Source of the DNA: Chitinophagaceae bacterium
GTDB taxonomy: Bacteria > Bacteroidota > Bacteroidia > Chitinophagales > Chitinophagaceae
Direction: 5' to 3'
DNA length: 64,000 nucleotides
NCBI GenBank assembly: GCA_028288585.1
Contig: JAQBNL010000084.1
Location: forward strand, 17,971 to 81,970
The position numbers and the translations under genes were made by a program. The notes below the pieces were generated by a model, which was given only the letters and a program-made list of their open reading frames with translations, had not been told where the DNA came from and made no database searches. Below are positions 1 through 6,052 of this stretch, in pieces (the first letter of the stretch is position 1; each line of letters opens with the position of its first letter).

Positions 1-169
1 ATACGCTGATGAAAACGGTAATAAGATTTGGATTAAGTCTTATCCACTGGAACATTTCGCTGATGGTAAAGGCACGAAACTTTACAAACTTATATAATAG
101 GAAGCCAAGCGCAGGTGCAATAAAGCCAAGCACTAATCCGAAAACGAAATTGTCTTTTTTAAATATCAT
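1..169 (-). CDS. Hypothetical membrane protein, 3' end outside window
   Basis: This reading frame opens with an ATG at 169-167 and runs off the left edge of the window, giving 56 codons beginning MIFKKDNFVF. The start overlaps the last 11 bases of surE, a typical translationally coupled arrangement, so the two are probably co-transcribed. The visible part has one clear hydrophobic segment (about residues 8-27) followed by a basic stretch and the start of a second hydrophobic run, so it is an integral membrane protein. I do not recognise the family with certainty, and the missing C-terminus prevents a better call. The forward-strand frame covering the same bases is a shadow of this gene. Confidence 0.6.
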   Translation of the reverse strand, partial: MIFKKDNFVFGLVLGFIAPALGFLLYKFVKFRAFTISEMFQWIRLNPNLITVFISV

Positions 170-950
170 TTATTTTCCAGTTTTTTTCAAGCTCTTTTTT
201 TAATTTATAATTGGTAAGGTCGAACTGTACAGGAACAACGCTTACATAATTATTTTGTAATGCCCATACATCGGTATCATCTCCTTTATCAAAATTTACA
301 AATTCGCCGGTAAGCCAATAATACTTTTTTCCGTGGGGATCGAGGCGCTCATCAAAGTCCTCATCATATTTTGCATAAGCCTGTTTACATATTTTTATGC
401 CCTTCATTTCTTCGAGAGGTACGGCAGGGAAATTTACATTAAGAAGGAGGTGCTTATCCATTTTTGTTTTTAAGAGGCTCTCTACAATTTTACGGATGTA
501 AAATTTTGCAGCAGTAAAATCTGCTTCCATCCTGTAATCGAGTAAAGAAAATCCAATGCTGGGAATGCTTTCTATGCTGGCTTCCATGGCAGCACTCATA
601 GTACCGCTGTAAATTACATTGATGGAATGGTTGGCGCCATGATTGATTCCGCTTAAACAAATATCAGGTTTGCGGTGGAGTATCTTATCTACTGCGAGCT
701 TTACACAATCAACCGGGGTACCGCTGGTATGCCAGGCTTCCACCCCCTCAAACATATCCTCTACCTTATAGAGCCTTAACGGAACGCCAATAGTGATAGC
801 ATGCCCCATCCCGCTTTGGGGCTTATCAGGAGCTACAACAATTATTTCTCCCAATCCTTTTACGGCTTCAACCAGGTTTTTTATTCCCGGCGCCGTTATG
901 CCATCATCATTTGTAATAAGTATGATGGGTAATGTACTTTCTTCATTCAT
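159..950 (-). CDS. surE: 5'/3'-nucleotidase SurE
   Basis: SurE is a metal-dependent survival-protein phosphatase that removes phosphate from nucleoside 5'- and 3'-monophosphates. The 263-residue protein has the family's usual length. Its N-terminus carries ITNDDG with the metal-binding Asp15-Asp16, then VVAPDKPQSG with Ser46, then the SGINHG motif with Asn103, which together make up the metal site of SurE. The rest follows the expected Rossmann-like fold. It is followed without a gap by a membrane protein gene on the same strand. The upstream neighbour is the small membrane protein ending at 975, 24 bases away, so all three may form one transcript. No unusual features were seen. Confidence 0.96.
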   Translation of the reverse strand: MNEESTLPIILITNDDGITAPGIKNLVEAVKGLGEIIVVAPDKPQSGMGHAITIGVPLRLYKVEDMFEGVEAWHTSGTPVDCVKLAVDKILHRKPDICLSGINHGANHSINVIYSGTMSAAMEASIESIPSIGFSLLDYRMEADFTAAKFYIRKIVESLLKTKMDKHLLLNVNFPAVPLEEMKGIKICKQAYAKYDEDFDERLDPHGKKYYWLTGEFVNFDKGDDTDVWALQNNYVSVVPVQFDLTNYKLKKELEKNWKINDI

Positions 951-974
951 TCATTTCTCAATTATCTGTTCACA

Positions 975-1436
975 CTAATTAAACCATCTTAGTAATGGAC
1001 GTGCAATGGCTTCTCTGAAGGGCCATGGAATTGCAGCTAAGATTAATACAATGGCCAACCCAAAAAAGAGTAAAGTACGTTTATGTTTTGCTGCAGGGGT
1101 TGCAGCTTTTTTTACTGACACCCTGCCTACATGAACTAATATTAATGCAATTATCATCAGTAATCCATGTTCCATTGTAAAGAACCTGCTGTTGGCATCT
1201 TTCATATTATTACCAAGGTCTTTCAGCCTGTCGAACCAAGAGTTAGTATAATATAATATCAGGCCTAATAATAACTGGATATCGCAGCTGAGCATAAAAA
1301 AGAAATTGCTGCGGCTGTCTGCTGCTGTATAATTTCTTTTACTAATTACTCCAGACATAGCTGAAAATACTGTCCATAGGCCAAACAATAAAACAGCCCA
1401 TCGCAAAAGATTGTGTAGCACTAATACTATCTGCAT
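975..1436 (-). CDS. Small four-helix membrane protein, 'cytochrome B'-like family
   Basis: The ATG at 1436 gives 153 residues beginning MQIVLVLHNLLRW; the open frame extends upstream to 1571 but crosses a terminator-like hairpin, so the internal start is preferred. The protein has four hydrophobic helices and conserved-looking histidines in helix 1 (LHNLLRW), before helix 3 (MEHG) and in helix 3 (LVHVGR), and ends in a short basic tail (RPLLRWFN). Homologues in this phylum are commonly annotated 'cytochrome B', though haem binding is not demonstrated by the sequence. The gene is the last core gene before the accessory element, and its 5' flank (1437-1510) is close to the element's left end. 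Confidence 0.7.
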   Translation of the reverse strand: MQIVLVLHNLLRWAVLLFGLWTVFSAMSGVISKRNYTAADSRSNFFFMLSCDIQLLLGLILYYTNSWFDRLKDLGNNMKDANSRFFTMEHGLLMIIALILVHVGRVSVKKAATPAAKHKRTLLFFGLAIVLILAAIPWPFREAIARPLLRWFN

Positions 1437-1853
1437 AATGATGATTTGTACAAAAATAAGGTACAAAATATAAAAGCCTGAAACCAATAAAGGAGTCAGG
1501 CTTTTTGTATACAGAAGCCTTGAGTTATCGAACTTATCCATAGACGACATTTTGGCAACTGAAACTTTCATAAATAACCATAGAAGAGAGCTTTCTCTAT
1601 TATAGGATTATCCCCTACTTTCCTTCTAATATCAATAATGCTATAATCTATATGTTGAACAATAAAAACATCTTCTTTAAGAAGCAATTGTTTAGAGACC
1701 TATAATTCCCCCTTGTCAATAAAGAATAAATTTCAAAATTATTTAAGCAAATAAAAAGTTGTGGAATCTCTTTAGGGGGGACTACAAGGATGTACAAACT
1801 AAGACCCCGGAGAAGTTGAAACTGCCTTACATAATGAAAACACATATTTAATT
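1437..1853. other. Gene-free stretch at the left end of the accessory element
   Basis: I find no convincing gene here. The stretch holds a terminator-like hairpin (1472-1505) and an 8-base sequence AGGCTTTT (1498-1505) that recurs in the same direction near the recombinase 3' end (15688-15695). The open frame 1648-1845 on the minus strand is short, has an unusual composition and overlaps nothing conserved, so it is not called. The change from core to accessory content lies somewhere in this interval. Confidence 0.5.
1472..1505. terminator. Bidirectional hairpin terminator
   Basis: The arms AAAAGCCTGA (1472-1481) and TCAGGCTTTT (1496-1505) pair over ten bases with a 14-base loop, and both sides are flanked by A or T runs. 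It could end transcripts arriving from the element on the minus strand before the 'cytochrome B' gene. Confidence 0.6.
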
Positions 1854-2882
1854 TTACAGACCTAATCGGGCTGCCGAAAATCTATCGTCAAAGAAATTAA
1901 TCTTGCTGTGTGTAAAAGAAGTAGGTACATATTCAAAAGATGCTGCTCGTTCCAACTCATCACAAAGTTGACGCTGGCCATCTACTCCCAATTTATCCCA
2001 TAATGCAGGAGCAAAAAATGTATTCTCGGCGCATGAAATTAATATAGATGAAATAGCCTTTTCTAAGGGCAAAGGGGATAAGTTGTTTAACTCATTAAGG
2101 AATAAGACACCTTTTTCATCATCTGGAAAACATGCCAGAATTATAATAGTTTGATTATTATCTGGTAGAATCGTTAGCATGATATGGGAATATGGTATAC
2201 TTGGGTCAAGATGATTATTCATCGGTGTACCCTTATAGCTAAAGTATGGGCTTATTTGAGATGAGCAGGCAATAGGAAACTTCTTTGGAAGAACATAAGT
2301 AAAATAGTCAAGTCCATCATACTGTTGCGCATCTAATAAAGCATCTAATTCGGCTTTCACTACTTCACCTTCAACCACACTTATCTCCGCCCCCGCTATC
2401 ATAGAAGCCAATACATGCTTTGGGATAATTTTTGTATATTCCGAATTAGTTTTGTTAGCCTTTAGTTCTTCTTTCTTCCTATGATATGAATGAGCAAATG
2501 CCCTATAAGAGTGAAGAAAACAATGTTTGTCGCTATTATCAAAAGGGAAGTTCTCAATCGGTGAAAAAAGAGTAGTATCATGATAATCGCAAAATCCAAA
2601 AAATGTAGATGCTACTCCTTTACCAATTGGCTTTAGGCTTTTGCAGTAATGAGACTCATCAAATTCAGTTTCAGTAAAAGTGTAAATTACTTTATTTCCA
2701 TTTACGTCTCCTTCAATAATGGAAAGCCTCCCATTTCTTTGAATACTGTGAGACTGTTTTATATCTCCTTTACAATTTGCTTTATCATGACAAAAACATT
2801 CAGTAATCCTACCAGTCTTTTTGAAATCTGATAATGATTTTCGCAGCTCAATTGTTTTCTTTTTTATTTCTTCAGGAGTCAT
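1854..2882 (-). CDS. Uncharacterised Cys/His-rich protein
   Basis: The 342-residue product is not assigned to a named family. Its N-terminal third has the look of a metal-binding domain: Cys29, Cys31, His32 and Cys37 in a tight cluster, then His45 in QSHSIQ, then Cys98 and His101 in GFCDYHD. The order CxCH...C...HSIQ...GFCxxHD resembles a degenerate HNH or treble-clef finger, but no catalytic call can be made. The remainder is mixed alpha/beta without transmembrane segments or signal peptide. It is the leftmost gene of the accessory element and reads towards the element end. Its neighbour upstream is the lipoprotein gene 2975-3427 on the same strand, 92 bases away, so it may have its own promoter. 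Confidence 0.6.
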   Translation of the reverse strand: MTPEEIKKKTIELRKSLSDFKKTGRITECFCHDKANCKGDIKQSHSIQRNGRLSIIEGDVNGNKVIYTFTETEFDESHYCKSLKPIGKGVASTFFGFCDYHDTTLFSPIENFPFDNSDKHCFLHSYRAFAHSYHRKKEELKANKTNSEYTKIIPKHVLASMIAGAEISVVEGEVVKAELDALLDAQQYDGLDYFTYVLPKKFPIACSSQISPYFSYKGTPMNNHLDPSIPYSHIMLTILPDNNQTIIILACFPDDEKGVLFLNELNNLSPLPLEKAISSILISCAENTFFAPALWDKLGVDGQRQLCDELERAASFEYVPTSFTHSKINFFDDRFSAARLGL

Positions 2883-2974
2883 TATGCAAAATTCCGATAA
2901 AAAATGAACTTCAGAATCAAACTGAGCCTAATATTTACCTCTTGAAATAATCAAAAACAATTATCTCTATCAAT

Positions 2975-3427
2975 TTAATATTTTGTCCCGCTTCCATCAA
3001 ATTGTTCTGTCGTATAAACAGAGGCAAATGTAGCTGCTGGAGATAATAAGGAGCTATAAATTATAACATTTAGTGTAGTACCTACAACACCACCCTGTAT
3101 GGAATTAATAACATTGAAAGTATACGAACCTGAAGTATTGTCCTCTTGCTTAGAGTATAGCTGTAAATCTAACTGCTTAGTATTTATTGGCGCAATTGTA
3201 GAAATTGCTAACCTTGCTTTATCGCTTCCTAAATAAGTTATTGAAAATGAAAAATTTGGGTCTGTACCATTTGTTACTGTTGAACCATTTACTTTAGTCC
3301 AAGTTAATGTACCCCCTTTATAGTTGCCGGAAATATTTTGAATATTTATAGAAGAAGAATCAGAATTACTTTTTGAGCAAGATTGTAATATCATAAATAG
3401 CAAGATTCCTTTGAATATTATTTTCAT
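2975..3427 (-). CDS. Small predicted lipoprotein
   Basis: The 150-residue protein starts MKIIFKGILLFMILQSC, a short basic and hydrophobic signal ending in a lipobox-like LQSC (Cys17), followed by a Ser/Asn-rich linker, so it is probably lipid-anchored in the outer or inner membrane. The mature part is beta-strand-like and rich in Thr, Ser and Gly, with a tail ending FDGSGTKY; it resembles the small beta-sandwich lipoproteins common in Bacteroidota. Its ATG overlaps the stop of the 138-aa gene upstream by four bases (ATGA), indicating translational coupling. No function can be assigned. Confidence 0.65.
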   Translation of the reverse strand: MKIIFKGILLFMILQSCSKSNSDSSSINIQNISGNYKGGTLTWTKVNGSTVTNGTDPNFSFSITYLGSDKARLAISTIAPINTKQLDLQLYSKQEDNTSGSYTFNVINSIQGGVVGTTLNVIIYSSLLSPAATFASVYTTEQFDGSGTKY

Positions 3428-3807
3428 AATAAGGCAGGTTGTTGTTTTTCTAATATATCTAAAGCAACGTCTCTGTCTACCAAAAAGAAACAGTTTACAT
3501 CATGTTCATTTATTTCTCCATAACCATTATGGACGGCTTCCCATGCCGTATGCGCTATATATTCTTTAAGAGAATTGTATTCTGCATTCTCAAATGAAGA
3601 AATCCACAACCAACTTTCTACTTCCTCATTATAAACGGCGAAATAAAAAGTATTAGAGCTAAATCTTTCTTTACACAAATTGAAGACTACTTCATTTTTA
3701 ATATGAATACAAAATTCCATTTGGTCAGGGAAACTTCCTTCATGCCTAAATGTGTCAAAATGTAAGAAGTAATCAATATCGGAAATATCTATTTTTTGAT
3801 TCTTCAT
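3424..3807 (-). CDS. Uncharacterised soluble protein coupled to a lipoprotein
   Basis: The start at 3807 (MKNQKIDISD) is chosen because the longer frame to 3840 adds a weak extension; the resulting protein has 127 residues. It is acidic, without signal peptide or transmembrane segment, and rich in aromatic residues (for example WLWISSFENAEY). I do not recognise the family. It overlaps the lipoprotein gene downstream by four bases, so the two are one operon. The upstream region (3841-3985) is shared with a divergently read XRE repressor and contains palindromes, so this operon is a likely target of that repressor. Confidence 0.55.
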   Translation of the reverse strand: MKNQKIDISDIDYFLHFDTFRHEGSFPDQMEFCIHIKNEVVFNLCKERFSSNTFYFAVYNEEVESWLWISSFENAEYNSLKEYIAHTAWEAVHNGYGEINEHDVNCFFLVDRDVALDILEKQQPALL

Positions 3808-3859
3808 TTTAGAAAGCTTTAAACCTGGATTAGAATGCAATAACCAAAGGCTTGCCGAT

Positions 3860-3963
3860 GCAAATTTGCTTACTGTATTCTTAGAAATTAGCTCAGATAC
3901 AATTCGATTCCAAATATAAAACGAAATTACTCATAAGGCAAATTTGCTCTAATCTAAGAATAC
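3860..3963. promoter_or_regulatory. Palindromic operator region between divergent genes
   Basis: The perfect palindrome GCAAATTTGC occurs twice (3860-3869 and 3938-3947). Close to each copy lies one half of an inverted repeat: GTATTCTTAGA (3875-3885) and TCTAAGAATAC (3953-3963), each followed or preceded by a TTAG/CTAA extension. The whole set lies between the XRE gene at 3986 and the oppositely read 127-aa gene. This is the pattern expected for paired operators of a small XRE-type repressor that controls both directions. Confidence 0.6.
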
Positions 3964-3985
3964 ACAAAACATTCACTTTGTTCCT

Positions 3986-4213
3986 GTGAAGTATTACAGG
4001 GACGAAAAATTCATAAAGCAATTCGGAAAGCGACTTAAAGAGGTTAGGTTGGCCAAAAGCGTAAGCCAAGAGGAATTAGCAGGACGAACAGGTTTTGAGT
4101 TAAGCCAAATAGGAAGAATTGAAAGGGGTACTGTAAATACGAGTCTTAGTCACGTAGCTGCAATAGCGAAGGCATTAAAAGTTAAGCCTGCAGAATTATT
4201 TTCCTTTGATTAG
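3986..4213 (+). CDS. XRE-family helix-turn-helix repressor
   Basis: The 75-residue protein is a stand-alone XRE/Cro helix-turn-helix domain: FGKRLKEVRLAKSVSQEELA is helix 1 and the start of the HTH, GFELSQIGRIERGTVNTSL is the recognition region and the end is the usual AIAKALKVKPAELF. There is no dimerisation or sensor domain. The start is a GTG at 3986; no ATG is available in frame. The 5' flank contains two identical palindromes and a long inverted repeat, so autoregulation is likely. It is followed 15 bases later by the winged-helix membrane protein gene and is probably co-transcribed with it. Confidence 0.88.
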   Translation: MKYYRDEKFIKQFGKRLKEVRLAKSVSQEELAGRTGFELSQIGRIERGTVNTSLSHVAAIAKALKVKPAELFSFD

Positions 4214-4228
4214 AAGTATATTTAGACT

Positions 4229-5005
4229 ATGATAATTAAAGGGATTCCCCTATATATTTTGAAATATTTATCACAACATGAAAATTCCTCAAGAAATTCA
4301 TTTGGGACAATACATCATCATATACCTGTTAAATCAAGGGCTGAATTTGACCAAGCTATAAAAGGTTTATATGAAGATGGATACATAGATATTACAACAG
4401 AAGGGAACTTTGATATTTATCAAATAAAAGATAAGGGGAGAGAGTATATAAGTGAATATGATGACTACGCCATAACAGATGTATTTAATGGAAACTATGA
4501 TTTTGCTATCCTAAAGTTTTTATATGATATGGACGAGCCTGTCCCTACCAATTTTTTTCCTGAATCTATCCTATCTCATGCTCCCCGTGATGGGAAGGGT
4601 ATGAATGATTCAGTTGCTCTTAGAACTTATATAGATTACCAAAGCTCAATTGATAAGTATGTTAAAGTAATTGACAATAATAAATATCAAATAAATCAAC
4701 TTGGTATAAAATATTATGACCATTTAGTAGGTATGGATTCCAAAGAAACCCAAATAGAATTTAAGCCTCTTATACATATTGATAACTCAACACATGATTA
4801 TTCTACTCATACGGTAGGTAGTGATAACTTAGTAACCACTCATTCTGAATTAGAAAAAGTCCAACAGTCTACAGGATCAGAGACTATCCAAAAGTTAAAT
4901 GACATACCCTCATCCAAATCTTCTCTGATTAAAAAAATAATTATTGGAGTTATAGTGGGACTTTTGGTAATTCTAATAGGTCATTATGTTTTTAATATAG
5001 GATAA
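4229..5005 (+). CDS. Winged-helix-like protein with C-terminal membrane anchor
   Basis: The 258-residue protein has no recognised name. Residues 1-75 look like a winged helix (ILKYLSQHE, then AEFDQAIKGLYEDGYIDIT, then a two-strand wing ending IKDKGREYI). Residues 85-165 look like a second similar unit. A polar linker of Thr, Ser and His follows, and residues about 233-255 form a single hydrophobic segment (IIIGVIVGLLVILIG) preceded by Lys residues, so the domains should sit in the cytoplasm on a membrane tether. It follows the XRE gene by 15 bases and ends 12 bases before the convergent 344-aa gene. A membrane-bound DNA- or protein-binding sensor is an inference only. Confidence 0.6.
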   Translation: MIIKGIPLYILKYLSQHENSSRNSFGTIHHHIPVKSRAEFDQAIKGLYEDGYIDITTEGNFDIYQIKDKGREYISEYDDYAITDVFNGNYDFAILKFLYDMDEPVPTNFFPESILSHAPRDGKGMNDSVALRTYIDYQSSIDKYVKVIDNNKYQINQLGIKYYDHLVGMDSKETQIEFKPLIHIDNSTHDYSTHTVGSDNLVTTHSELEKVQQSTGSETIQKLNDIPSSKSSLIKKIIIGVIVGLLVILIGHYVFNIG

Positions 5006-5017
5006 ATGATAACCTTT

Positions 5018-6052
5018 TTATTCGGATAAGTCTATCATAATGTGAAACATTTCCACGTCTTTATCATGAGTAGATTTTGCTATTTTCAAATGTCTTACAT
5101 CATCAAATTTCATTGATAAGTCTTCAAAATCCTTAGATAGGTCAATTTTAAATTTAGCAGGAAAAGAACAAGATGATACATTTGATTTATAATCAGTCCA
5201 TGTTTTATCAAAATTCTTAGGTGCTCCTTTGTAATAGATTATCATATAATATCTTTCGAGAGACTTAGCATATTTAAAACATTTGAGAATATGCTTTTGC
5301 GTATTACCTTTATTTTTCCCCTTCAGAATTAATGCTTCAAATAAGGCAATGGTAATATTTCCAGACTGAATAGTTATATCAGTTTCACCTGCACTTTTAC
5401 CAGTAGGAGAACTGCCAGTACGAGCCTGGTCATGAATGCTCCATGCCCAAACTTGAAATCTTAATCTTAAAATCGCTAAAAGCAAGTCATTAAATCTGTC
5501 CTCATCTGGAATTTTTTTAATCCCATGTATTTTATCAACCAACACCTTTGAAGCCTGAACAATCTCATTCAAGATAAACTCGCTTAAAGCTCTTTTATCA
5601 TTTACAATATCTGGAGTAATTAAAGGAAGGTATTTAGGCTGTAAACTTCTAAGGTTAATCAAGCTATTTTTCAAGCTTTGAAATAACTTTGTTGTCCCCG
5701 AATTATCACTTAAATCTTGAATTACTGGCGAAATAATTTTTCCAGTATCATTTAGATAGTCTACCGATTTGTTTATATAATCAAAAGCCAATTCATGTAA
5801 TTCTCTTTCAATGTAAAAATTATAGACTGTAGGAATAATTTGTTCCTCGTATAAATAAGTTTTTGATAGTTTACTGATAGTAAGGTCAAAGCTTGAAACG
5901 TCTTTTACTGAGGCATAATAAATAAGCTTATTGCTACTTATAGGCTCAGCAAAGTCTAATAAACCCTGCTTCTGTTCATCACTAAGTCCATTCAGAAAAT
6001 TATCCCAATCTTGATTAGCGTGATTTAGTAAAGTCTTATTCATTTGTTTCAA
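5018..6052 (-). CDS. Uncharacterised 344-aa protein, possible PD-(D/E)XK-like core
   Basis: The protein has no recognised family. The N-terminal 200 residues are mainly helical. The most conserved-looking part is residues 199-245, with WAWSIHDQARTG, then GKSAGETDITI (Glu223, Asp225), then ALFEALILKG (Glu239, Lys244), followed by helices containing YYMIIYYKGA. The order GExDI, short loop, beta strand with Glu, is like the core of PD-(D/E)XK nucleases, but the Lys is not in the usual E-x-K place, so this is a weak structural guess. The start overlaps the 946-aa gene by 17 bases, making it the third gene of an operon with an HNH nuclease and that large protein. There is no signal peptide or membrane segment. 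Confidence 0.6.
   Translation of the reverse strand: MKQMNKTLLNHANQDWDNFLNGLSDEQKQGLLDFAEPISSNKLIYYASVKDVSSFDLTISKLSKTYLYEEQIIPTVYNFYIERELHELAFDYINKSVDYLNDTGKIISPVIQDLSDNSGTTKLFQSLKNSLINLRSLQPKYLPLITPDIVNDKRALSEFILNEIVQASKVLVDKIHGIKKIPDEDRFNDLLLAILRLRFQVWAWSIHDQARTGSSPTGKSAGETDITIQSGNITIALFEALILKGKNKGNTQKHILKCFKYAKSLERYYMIIYYKGAPKNFDKTWTDYKSNVSSCSFPAKFKIDLSKDFEDLSMKFDDVRHLKIAKSTHDKDVEMFHIMIDLSE

Noticed and set aside
1437..1571. Upstream extension of the 'cytochrome B' frame to a start at 1571
   Set aside because: It runs through a terminator-like hairpin, and the internal ATG at 1436 gives a protein that begins as the family usually does.
1648..1845. 65-aa minus-strand open frame in the left end of the element
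   Set aside because: It has no recognisable domain, no coupling to a neighbour, an odd composition, and lies in a stretch with hairpins and no other coding signal.
1780..1853. Possible partial tRNA copy at the left end of the element (AGTTGAAACTGCC compared with ACTTGAACTGCC in the tRNA)
   Set aside because: The similarity is short, contains an insertion, and does not extend to the rest of the tRNA, so it is no evidence of a duplicated tRNA end.
3841..3985. CRISPR-like array from the repeated GCAAATTTGC units
   Set aside because: There are only two short palindromic copies within a divergent promoter region, which fits operators rather than a repeat-spacer array.
5018..6052. Firm assignment of the 344-aa protein as a PD-(D/E)XK nuclease
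   Set aside because: Only the GExDI and a later Glu are suggestive; the expected E-x-K is not present, so the idea is kept only as a possibility.
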